Assembly (NCBI GenBank): GCA_019188255.1 | Contig: JAETXT010000013.1 | Coordinates: forward strand, 2,108,001 to 2,172,000 | DNA: 64,000 bases | Reading direction: 5' to 3' | DNA from: Verticillium longisporum | Taxonomy: Eukaryota; Ascomycota; Sordariomycetes; Glomerellales; Plectosphaerellaceae | Part shown: positions 47,974 through 57,132 of the stretch, piece after piece | How positions within the stretch are numbered: the first letter of the stretch is position 1 | How the letters are laid out: the number at the start of each line of letters is the position of its first letter | The notes under the pieces: model-generated | Told to the model about the DNA's origin: nothing | The model's database searches: none | The model's input: the letters and a program-made list of their open reading frames with translations, nothing else | Position numbers and translations under genes: made by a program

Positions 47974-50258
47974 TTAGCCGTGTCTGCCGCCAGTCCTCTC
48001 GCGCATCATCTTGCGCCTCTGCACGTCCTTCTCACTGTCCCAGGTCAGGAACTCGTGCAGGCCGGAGCCGCTAGGCACCATTGGCAGAACGGGCACCTTG
48101 CGGTCCGTGACAACCTCGAGGAGAGCGGGTCCGTCGCTCTCGATCAGCCAGCGCAAGGCCTCCTGGATCTCCTCAGGCTTCTCCAGGCGGCGGCTCTGAA
48201 CTCCCATGGCGTCGGAAAGCTTCTGGAAGTCGGGGTTGACCGAATGGGTGTGGGCGTAACGGTCCTCGTAGAAGAGGTTCTGCCATTGCGTGACCATACC
48301 CTGCTCCTCGTTGTTCAGAACGATGACCTTGACGCCAATGTTGAACTGCGCAGCAGTGGACAGCTCCGTCAGGGTCATGTTGAAGGAGGCATCGCCGTCA
48401 ATGTCGATGACGAGGGCGTCGGGCTGGGCGACCTTGGCGCCAATAGCGGCCGGCAGGCCGAAGCCCATGGTGCCGAGACCACCAGAGGTGATCATGGAAC
48501 GGGGGTGGCGCCAGCGGAAGTGCTGAGCGGTCCACATCTGGTGCTGACCGACACCGGTGGTAATGTAGGTGTTGTCTTTGCGATCGGCCGTCATCTTGCT
48601 GAGCTCCTCAATCAGGGTCTGAGGCTTGATGAGACCACCACGCTCAGTGCGCTCGTAGTCGGACAGGGGCCAGCGCTTCTTCCAGCCGTTAATCTTGTCG
48701 AACCAAGCGCTACGGTCGGCCATGGAGCGGATCTCAACGTGGGGCAGCATCATGGAGACGTTGGTGGCGACATCACCCTCGACAGCCTCAACAGCTTGAA
48801 CGACCTTGTTGATGTTCTTGGGCATGATCTCAAAGTGAACAATACCACCACGGCCTTCGGCAGCGGCAGCCTTGGCGCCAGCGGCCAAGTTGGCCACGGT
48901 CAGGGTGACGCGATCGTCGAAACGGGCGCCAAGGGCGATGATCAGGTCGGCCTCCTGCATAGCCATGTTGGCGTAGGCGGTACCGTGCATACCAAGCATG
49001 TGCAGCGACTTCTCGTCGAGCTCGTCGAAGCCACCCAGACCATGCAGGGTCGTGGTGACGGGGATGGAGGCCTTGTCAGCGAGCTCCTTGAGAATCTCGG
49101 GGCCGTTCTCGGACAGAATGACACCCTGGCCAGCGTAGCTGATGGGCTTCTTTGCAATGTTGATGAGATCGGCGACGCGCTTCACAGAGGCGGTGAGCTG
49201 CTTCCTGCTCAGGCTCATTGCAGCTCTCGTCGCAGCGCTGGGCAGCGAGGGAATGGCGGACTCGGTAGGAATGGCTCTCCTCAGGATACCAGCGGTAACA
49301 TCCTTCGGGAGATCGACGAGGACGGGGCCGGGGCGGCCGCTGGTCGCGATCTCGAAAGCCTCATTGATACGGCGGGGCAGCTCGGCAACACCCTTGACCT
49401 TGACGTTCCCCTTGGTGCGAGAGTGGGAGATGCCGACAACGGCGGCCTCCTGGAAAGCGGCGCTGCCAATTGTGGTGGTTACGACCAGGCCGCAGAAGAC
49501 GACCATGGGAGTGCCGTCGGAGAGAGCATCCTGGAGGGGCGTGATCACGTTGGTCGCGCCGGGACCGGAGGTGACGAGGACGACACCGGGCTTGCCAGAG
49601 GCGCGGGCATAGCCCTCAGCCATGTGGCCGGCACCCTGCTCGTGCTTGGGCAGGATGAAGTCGAAGTGTGGGGAGTTGTAGATGGCGTCAAAAACGGGCA
49701 GAATAGCACCGCCGGGGTAGCCAACTGGATGACGGGGTTAGCCGGATTGCCACCGGTACAAGGTGCGTGATATTGTACTCACAGACGTGCTTGACGTTGT
49801 GCCTCAGCATCATCTCGTGGAAGATCTCGCCACCCGTCTTGCCAATGAATCTAGGAACATGTGAGCTAGCCATCGTCGGAGAGGTGTATGCGGACGGCTA
49901 CATACGACTCGTCCATCTCGGGCGCCTTGGGGTCGACAAGAGGCTGGACATGCTCGTCCGCTTGCTTGAAGCCAGAGGCGGGAGGGGGGCGGACATCTCC
50001 TCTGTAGTAGGACCATTGTCAGTTTGGGGAACAAGTTCGTGAGTCACCAAAAAAAAAAAAAAAAAAGGCAACGGCAGTCGGGAGGACATACGGTGCCGGG
50101 TTGGCGGCGGAGGTGGCTTGATTCCTCACGCCGGAGGGAGTCTTCTTGATGGCCTGGACGGCAGAGACGGCGGGAGAGGTGGTGAGGGTGCGAATGGAGG
50201 AGGGCCTGTTCGCGACGGCGCGGAGGGCACGGCTGGCCTGGCGACTTCGGTGCATCAT
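47974..50258 (-). CDS. ILV2: Acetolactate (acetohydroxyacid) synthase, catalytic subunit, mitochondrial
   Basis: ThDP- and FAD-dependent enzyme that condenses two pyruvates, or pyruvate and 2-oxobutyrate, in the first common step of valine, leucine and isoleucine synthesis. Exons 50258-50092, 50001-49906, 49850-49783 and 49724-47974 give about 693 residues with all phases matching. The N-terminus is a mitochondrial targeting sequence (MMHRSRQASRALRAVANR). Landmarks: GKTGGEIFHEMMLRHNVKHVFGYPGG in pieces across the intron, KHEQGAGHMAEGYARASGKPG with the catalytic Glu, VTSGPGATN, LVDLPKDV, GARFDDRVT, TSGGLGTMGFGLPAAIG, and the ThDP motif GDASFNMT...NNEEQGMVTQWQNLFY. Intron 1 holds an A run of about 18. 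Two Gcn4/CPC1-type sites lie upstream. Confidence 0.96.
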
Positions 50259-50630
50259 GATGGGCGGTCGGTCGGGTAATCGGTGGCGGAGGAGGAGGGA
50301 GAGGATGTGGTCGGACGAGGGAGGAATTTAAGGGTAGGAGAAAGGAATTGTAATGTGCTCGGTAACAACAACAAGAGGCTCCGCGAAGTGTCCAGGAACG
50401 CGTGCCGTCAGTATTGGACCTTTGACACGACCAAAGTCGAATGTCAATTGGGAGAGCGAGCGGTCGGGGGTTGTGAGGATGGAGAGGGTGGAAAGGTGCT
50501 CCGGGGCTGGAGGCGAAAGTAAGATCACAAGTTTGGTCCTGCCGGCCCTGACTGAGCCTACACCAGCGCTGGGGCAGGAGCAACCGACCGACAGATCGGA
50601 GGTGGAAAAATATCAGTTGGCGTGCAGCCA

Positions 50631-50637
50631 TGAGTCA
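50631..50637. promoter_or_regulatory. Gcn4/CPC1-type site TGAGTCA
   Basis: TGAGTCA matches the palindromic TGASTCA bound by the general amino-acid control factor. It lies 373 bp upstream of the ILV2 start, a known kind of target gene. Confidence 0.55.
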
Positions 50638-50902
50638 ACTGGCTGGAATGCGCCCGAGTGTGGGGTTTGGGCGCCTCTCGCGTGGCGATATCGGCCTATG
50701 GCGCTGCAACCGATTCGATTCCACCCTGTTGATTGGCCGGGATGCCCGTCAATTTATGGGGAGCTCCAATCATACCGACTGTTCTGGCCGCCGGTGGACG
50801 GTCGCAGCAGGCGGCTTCTCCCTTTACACTTTCCCAGGTTCCCCTCCTTGCCAACGTTTACGGTGATGTAGCTCCGAACAAGAGTCTGGGGTAATTCCGT
50901 TT

Positions 50903-50909
50903 TGACTCA
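50903..50909. promoter_or_regulatory. Gcn4/CPC1-type site TGACTCA
   Basis: A second TGASTCA match, 645 bp upstream of the ILV2 start. Two matches in 1 kb make amino-acid-starvation control of ILV2 plausible. Confidence 0.45.
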
Positions 50910-51267
50910 GAACTGTTGGCGATTGCCCAAGCCGTTTTCGAGACGACAGTATGCCAATGAGCAGAAATGAGCCTGTTCCTGAATGAGAATAATTCAGATG
51001 GATCTGTAGGTGCCCTCGTGTGACATCATTGTGCTTCACATGTTAGGAATCTGCGGTGCCACCCACCCAAGATAGGTAGGTAGTAGCCTTCTTAGGGAGG
51101 TCAGTGGTACCGACCTTGGGTGAGAAAAAGTCTTCACACGCAGGCCCATTCAAGGAAGCCTTCAGACCAAGAGTCACAAACATATGGGACACAACCCACG
51201 AGGGATCGCTCACAAAAAATCACTATAATTTCTATCCGATGAATATATAGCATTCGCTTGCTCCAAC

Positions 51268-52193
51268 TTAAAGATCACCAGCAATCCCCTTCATCACAGC
51301 AGCCGCCCTCTTCGCGATGCCTGCATCGACGCCATCGCCGCCCTCCGCTCTCGCATCGAAGCCCTTCACCCAGAAGGCCCATCTCTCCTTTCCATAACCA
51401 CCCTCGCCTCCAAGCTTTTCGCCCGCTCGCAGGCTCCTTGCGTCGGGCCCTGACAGCACCGGTCCATCCGTGACGAGCTGCCACACCCTCGATCCGGCAT
51501 GCACGATCCACAGACCCGCTGCCGCCGAGAGGTACGCTGCCTCCTTCGCATCCTCGACGTCCTCCTCGAAAGCTGAGCGAAGCTGCCACAGTACAAAGTC
51601 GTCACCGTGGATGAGGCCGCGACTCCAGAGCAGCGCCGTGAACGCCTGGATGCTAAGGTAGCTGGCGAGCTGGCCGTCAGTGGGCGGACGGTTGGGCTCA
51701 AACGGGGCTGTTCCTGTTAGCTACGAGAACAAAAGCACAGGAACTCAAGGATACGTACGACCAAATACGTCGCGCAGGTTCCATCCAAAGGTGTGCAAGC
51801 GGCGAGAGGTTTCGAATCCATTCTGGAATTCTCAGGTCAGCAATGGCCTGGGCAGGTAGGCGCGTGGGTTCAACGGACTGTTGTCTCGGTAAAGACGGTC
51901 TTTGGGGAGAGCGAGAGCGCCTCGACTGTGCGTACGAGCCTGACCAGCGCTGGGTGGTTGTGCGGGATTTGCTTGGCGACATCAATGACCATGTTGTACA
52001 GCGTATAGTGCGCATCAGTGCCATCGGATCCTGGAGGTCCTGGCAGGGTGGCGGCCAGGTCCTTTGCCGTCGTCTCCACCGTCACCGAGCTGTCGGAACT
52101 GGCATTGAGAAGAGTCTTTACTATCTCGAAGGCAGCAGCATCATCGTAAGATACATCGTCTGGTTTGTAAGTGAGGTTGAGTGGTTCTGCCAT
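51268..52193 (-). CDS. DUF3632-family protein
   Basis: Exons 52193-51879, 51822-51759 and 51707-51268 give 272 residues with matching phases. The first intron has a GTCCGT donor, the second GTACGT. The protein is soluble and mostly helical: FEIVKTLLNASSDS near the N-terminus, HYTLYNMVIDVAKQIPHNHPA, LHTFGWNLRDVF, LASYLSIQAFTALLWSRG, and AAYLSAAAGLWIVHAGSRVWQL. The W-N-x-R-D and the W-I-x-H-A-G strings are those of DUF3632, a large fungal family of unknown function often expanded in plant- and insect-associated species. No catalytic motif is visible. Confidence 0.75.
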
Positions 52194-53221
52194 GATGGCG
52201 ATACTTCTTGGCGGACGCGGGGTAGACTGTCGCTTGGGTTGTGGGGTGTTGTTGTAAAAAGGAGCAGAGCGCTTGGCGATCGATATGGTATGAGTACCTG
52301 AGCGAAACAAGGTCCTGGATATATCTGTCCTTATAGAAGACCGGGAGATAAGGCTAGACATGACCGTTGACATGTGGAAGATCGGCCAGGCACCCTCGAT
52401 CCATGGTTGCCCCTCAACTACCGACGTCACAGACGGCGGGGGTGCTAGAGTGTCGCAAAAGTGGGGGTGCTCCCTTTTTCGAGGTCTCCAACCGTGTGGC
52501 GGTGACCCCCGTGGGCCAGTCCCTGGCTTCGGTTCGTCCCACCTTCCAGCTTTCGGCGAACTCCTGCAGTATCATCCTGCGATCAATTATGCCGCGAAGC
52601 TTCGACGTGAGCAGGGGGTTTGCCATTCACGGTATGGCTTGTCGATCAGTGCTGATTTTGCGTGGGTGTGACATTTCAGGTCGCAAACATGTTGTTTGGG
52701 GGAGCCCCATGGCCGTCATCTACAGGTGAACTTTCGAAGCGCTTTCAGTGATGCATATGGCCTGGAGTTGGTGATAATAGATACCCGTCTTGCAGAGTAT
52801 CGGAGAATAAAGACGACTGCCTCCAAAATGCAGCAGGAGACAAGTCTGCAAGGCACAGGAATCACAGGACCATCGGAAAGCGTGCACTAGATGCTCCTTT
52901 CGACCTGTCAACAATGGCGGGTGGTGACACGGTCATCTCTCTGCCCGTTGCGTAGAGAGTCATTGGGTACAGTTTTCCTGCCTCGGGGTGCAGGTAGGCA
53001 CTCATTGCGAGAATGGCTAACAGTTCCGCAAGGCAGCTTTCAACAGGCCGTTGCCTTGTGGATGGAATAGAGTCAAGGCAATTCAGCTTCAAACCTCCTT
53101 CCACTTCTCCAACCCCCCTCCCGAGCGGATTCAAGATCAGGACCTTTAACCAGGTATCGCATGCTCAACAAAGTTATCACCTTGAGCACACTGTCTGACG
53201 CAAACCCGGTGAGCCGACATC
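52194..53221. other. Intergenic between divergent genes
   Basis: It should hold the promoters of the DUF3632 gene and of the gene at 53222. I see no gene or repeat. Confidence 0.5.
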
Positions 53222-54781
53222 ATGACTGAAGCCCCCGAGGAGTCAAGCGTCATGGATCTAGACGATGTTGAGACCAGCAACCCCGACTGGAAATCACAAC
53301 TCGACATTGCCCACTTCGAGCTGATTGTTCCTGACGATACCCGCTATGGTATCAAGCCTGGAAGATCGTTGGAAGACAAGCAGGCCGACAGAGTGGAAGG
53401 CAAGATCCTTTCCGAGCGCGAAAGAATCGAGAGTCAACTAGGTCCTCGCACCCAAGCAGAGCAGCGCATCATCGACACGGCGGAACTCATCGTCGTTCGT
53501 CGACAAGACATTCGCCTTGCCCAGCGCCGAGAGCGGCGTCTCGAGAACCCTTCCAAGTACTACGTCCCGAACGAGGTTCCCGACAACAACCCTCTGAAGC
53601 GCCCTATCTGGCGAGGCCTCTATGACACGAAGCTCAGGCCCGTCAAATATTACATGGGCCACAAGCCAGGCGATTTCATATTCCGATATTACCATCTACC
53701 TTGCCTGCCGCTCCGTGATCCACGGAGATGGGTCTATGAAGGTCAGGTACCGCATATGCTGTACGAGTACAAGGCCCGAATGGTTCAGAAGATACTCCCG
53801 GATATCCTCGAGGCGCTGCTCAGTGCCATGAGCTTTGAAGAGAACGAACGGGGCACAGATCCTCCCGGTTTAGTCCAGAAACTTCAGCGGCGCGGGCGCC
53901 TTGCACTTACCAAGCCGAAGATTTAATGGCGCATCTTCGAGGCATGGAAAGAAAAGGTAATAAAGGGACGACAACTAGAGAGATACTTAGAGGTCCTACG
54001 AGACTCGCACCTCGTGCAGGAGATGGCCTGGCTGTACAAGCGGGTGGATGCGACGATGCCACCAGACGCTTTTCTGGTCATGACTTTGATCATACCGAAC
54101 CTCGAGACCGTTGATTCACTTGCCGCTATGCATGATCAAGCTCTCGAAGCCAGGGCACGGCACCTGCTCTTCGAGGAAGGCGAGGGATGGCGGGTCGTAG
54201 ATCCAGCCGAAGAATCTCGCAGATCCTGTGCCAAAATCATGAAGCACACGCCGTACGACTGGGAGAAGAATGACGAGGCAGATGAATGCAATAACGAACC
54301 GGAGCCCGATTGCAGCCGCGTGCTCGTGTACACGTTATTCTGTGAGGATGAGCACCCATGTGAAGTGGATTGGGCGGCGGTCACTGAATCTTCAGGGGTT
54401 GACCATCCCCTGGATGATCCCGGCTTCGGGTGGACGGAGAAACCTTTACGCGGCGACGCCGCGACTGGACCCACGGTCGTCCCCTGCAGTCGCCATTTTT
54501 TACGACAACCTCGACATCCGACACCTATCCGATTCTCGAGGTGCGCCATCCACGAGCACCACAACCAGCTACGGCTCCAATACGGCCCCGACCACGGCTA
54601 TTACCCCGACGAAAGATTCATCGACAAGACGTCGGTACCAGATCGCGTTGACATTTCGGGACTCGCCGTGCAGCTCACCCTCAGCGCTGCCGCACGCATC
54701 GAGGACGAAGCCACAGTCGGCCGCGACGACCTTTCCAGCAACAACTCCTCCGACGACACCAATTCCCTCAACAGGAACTAG
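53222..54781 (+). pseudogene. Unknown 519-residue protein interrupted by one in-frame TAA
   Basis: I do not recognise the family. A single frame runs from ATG 53222 to 54781 with one stop, TAA at 53924-53926 (codon 235). Both sides read as one protein: before it a charged helical part (QAEQRIIDTAELIVVRRQD, then KRPIWRGLYDTKLRPVKYY and LLSAMSFEENE), after it WRIFEAWKEKVIKGRQLERY, LVQEMAWLYKRVDATMPPD and an acidic region with HTPYDWEKNDEADE and CSRVLVYTLFCEDEHPCEVDW. The end is Ser/Asp/Asn-rich. No canonical intron removes the TAA. CAA to TAA would be a RIP-type CpA change. Either the upstream 234 residues are made alone, the gene is dead, or an odd intron exists. Confidence 0.6.
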
Positions 54782-54855
54782 GGCGTCTTGACTCAACGTT
54801 TTCCCTTCTGCTTCGAAGCCGAAAAGCCAACCAGCCGTACAACAAACATACAAAA

Positions 54856-55371
54856 ATGGCCCTCCTCCCATTCACCCTGACCGGCCTCCTCGCCCGCCCC
54901 TTCCTCCCCAAGGCCGCGACAACCACGCTCCCGATCCTCCGCACCTTCACAACGACGCCCGCCCCGCAAGCAGCCAAGGGCAAAAAGTCCAAGGTGACTC
55001 CGGGCTCCGAGTACCGCGCCCGCGTGGCCAAGCTCCGCGGCAACCTACACGGCAACGCGCCGCCACCTCTGCGCATGGCCCGCAACCGCCACCTGCGCCA
55101 CTGGACCATCCATCGCGCCTGGAAGCTGCACCAGCGCGAGCTCCGCGAGGCCCGCGAGCGCGAGCTCATGCGCCAGCACCAGGGCATCAGCAACGCGTGC
55201 GAGGAGCTGCGCGTCACCGAGGGCCCCGGTCTCAACGCCGAGGGCTACCTATATCGTGTTGCGCTCGAGAAGAAGGGCCTGTACGGCCTCGACGCTGTGC
55301 CGATCGAGTACGCGAGGTTGCAGACGGAGACGCCGGCTAGGGTCGCTTGGGATCACGACTGGAAGAGGTAG
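54856..55371 (+). CDS. Mitochondrial large-subunit ribosomal protein mL40 (MRPL28 type)
   Basis: A 171-residue protein without introns. The N-terminus (LLPFTLTGLLARPFLPKAATTTLPILRTF in pieces) is a mitochondrial presequence, followed by KGKKSKVTPGSEYRARVAKLRG. The core reads RNRHLRHWTIHRAWKLHQREL, then a charged helix with AREREL-RQH and NACEELR, and the end is DAVPIEYARLQTETPAR and AWDHDWKR, which I associate with fungal mL40 (yeast Mrpl28 family) of the mitochondrial ribosome. It is small and very basic, as expected. The start lies 75 bp after the preceding stop. I am moderately sure of the exact subunit and more sure that it is a mitoribosomal protein. Confidence 0.7.
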   Translation: MALLPFTLTGLLARPFLPKAATTTLPILRTFTTTPAPQAAKGKKSKVTPGSEYRARVAKLRGNLHGNAPPPLRMARNRHLRHWTIHRAWKLHQRELREARERELMRQHQGISNACEELRVTEGPGLNAEGYLYRVALEKKGLYGLDAVPIEYARLQTETPARVAWDHDWKR

Positions 55372-56185
55372 AAAATGGCTCTGCAGAGAAGAAGAGAGGG
55401 GGAGAGATGGAGTCTCTTGCTTGACGGAGGGACGGAAAGAGGGCCATGTGTCTTTTCGGGCTTCACGTCGGCGCCAGCGAGGGTTTCCTTTGATTTCGTG
55501 TCATACTGTATCACCACTGTTGCATAGAGTTCAGGGAGGGTAGGCAGGCACAAATAAGTCCAATGCCGATGAGTTCATTATTATGAGTAAGCCGCATCCG
55601 CCGTGGTGTAGTGAGTGATGCTTCGCGACACCCATGGCACTAGATACCAAAAATAAGATAAAGAACGAGGCGCCTGGAACAAGCCTACAGCTTGGGCGCT
55701 CGAGCCGGCTGAACGGGATCATTGTTCCCCGTCCACCAAGCCTCGTCAGGGCTCAGTCCTGGGCACCCTGCAGACCAAAAAGCTGATTCGAGATTCTTCG
55801 TGGTGTGCGGTGCCTGCCGATGCTGTCCCATTGACGCTTATTATACACACTGAGGCAGAGGAGATGCTGCGCTGCTTTGGGGGTCTCTGCGGACCCTCGA
55901 ACGAAAAGAGAGATGCTGCCGTGATGCGATGCGATGGGCAATATCGCTTGCAAGTTGCGTGGCTGCTGAACAACGAGTGTGGATGAGCAGCTCGAAATTT
56001 TCCCTTCGCCGTTTTTCGAATGTGTGCTTCCGAGTAGCACGTCTGGTAGTCAGCCGCGCGGCGTGCAGGTGACGAGCCGCCCCCGGAGGGCGTCAGGCCA
56101 GCCGTCACCCATTTAAGGGTTCCTCCTCCCCGCCTAAACCGCTCATGAACCTCCTCCGTTGATTATGTTCGAAGTGGACGCACGC
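55372..56185. other. Intergenic, convergent gene ends
   Basis: This is the 3' region of the mitoribosomal gene and of RHO2. No other feature seen. Confidence 0.5.
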
Positions 56186-57132
56186 TCAGAAGATGACACA
56201 GCACCCTCCTCCTTCACCCTTCTCGAATGTCAGCAGTGCCGCACGTGTGGCAGCCTCGAACACATCGTCGACGCCCTCGCCGCTGAGACTGGAGCACTCG
56301 AGGTACTTCCGAGCGCCGACTTCACGGGCGACGGCATCGCCCTGTGCAGTAGTGACAAAGGGAGAGACTTCTTGCGCATCTCCTCGATTGCCACGGGGTC
56401 TTCGCGAAGATCCTTCTTAAGGCCGACAAGCATAATCGGAACGTCGGGGCAGAGGCGACTAGCTTCTTCTATCCACTACGAGGCTTGTCAGCAAACTTCA
56501 CCTGCAACATGTGCCACGCGAGCCTTACCTTGTGCTTGACGTTGTCGAGGGAATCGGGAGTGTCGACGGAGAAAGCGATGAGGATAACATGCGCTTTGGA
56601 GTAGGCAAGAGGTCTTAGTCGCTCGTAGTCCTCCTGGCCAGCGGTATCCCATAACGCGAGTTGGACGGACTTGCCATCGACACGGCAATCTGTGACATAG
56701 TTTTCGAAGACGGTGGGGATCTAGCAAGAGGGTTAGGTCAATGGAGTCTTGAGAGCACAGCGATTGGAGGACCGACATAATGCTGTGACCGTTGGTTAGC
56801 AAGAGATCTTCTTTCTATCTCGGGAAAGACTGGACGCAACATACTGTAGGAAAGTATCCTAGCGTGAATACGCTGAGCAGACTGGTCTTGCCGCACGCTC
56901 CGTCACCAATGATGACGAGTTTCCTGTCCGGGGGGCCATGTCAGCGTTGTGTTGTGGATTAGACAGCAGCAGAAGGTTGCAGTGGATGGATGCAGAATGT
57001 AGAGCGCAGGGAAGACGGCCAAATGGCGTCAACAGACCGAGGCGTGCATCAAAGGGTTGTCCGCCAAGAGTCTGGCGGAGATGGATCATCATCGTACCTT
57101 CGAATAACGTTCTGAGGATTTGAAGCAGCCAT
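56186..57132 (-). CDS. RHO2: Rho-family GTPase RHO2, with a 6-nt microexon and a one-base frameshift
   Basis: Small membrane-anchored GTPase that acts in cell-wall integrity and polarity. Exons: 57132-57098, 56923-56845, 56782-56777, 56720-56529, 56475-56186. Motifs: P-loop GDGACGKTS, switch [23 protein letters not shown], and LVGLKKDL where TKxD would be, ECSS in place of SAK, and the CAAX end CCVIF for prenylation. The microexon supplies His-Tyr between FPT and IPTVFENY; without it two residues of switch I are lost. The coding length is 602 nt, one short of 201 codons. The break is at a GGG run (56360-56362), where the frame passes from MRKKSL to [11 protein letters not shown] missing base in that homopolymer would restore 200 residues; I regard assembly error as likely. 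Confidence 0.9.

Larger units (their letters stand above)
50259..51267. other. ILV2 promoter region and intergenic DNA
   Basis: No gene is seen. The notable sites are the two TGASTCA matches. Open frames on the plus strand are short and without motifs. Confidence 0.5.

Noticed and set aside
47980..49770. 596-codon open frame on the plus strand
   Set aside because: It lies antisense to ILV2, whose protein is unmistakable; it results from GC-rich codon use and has a non-protein-like Gly/Leu/Asp composition.
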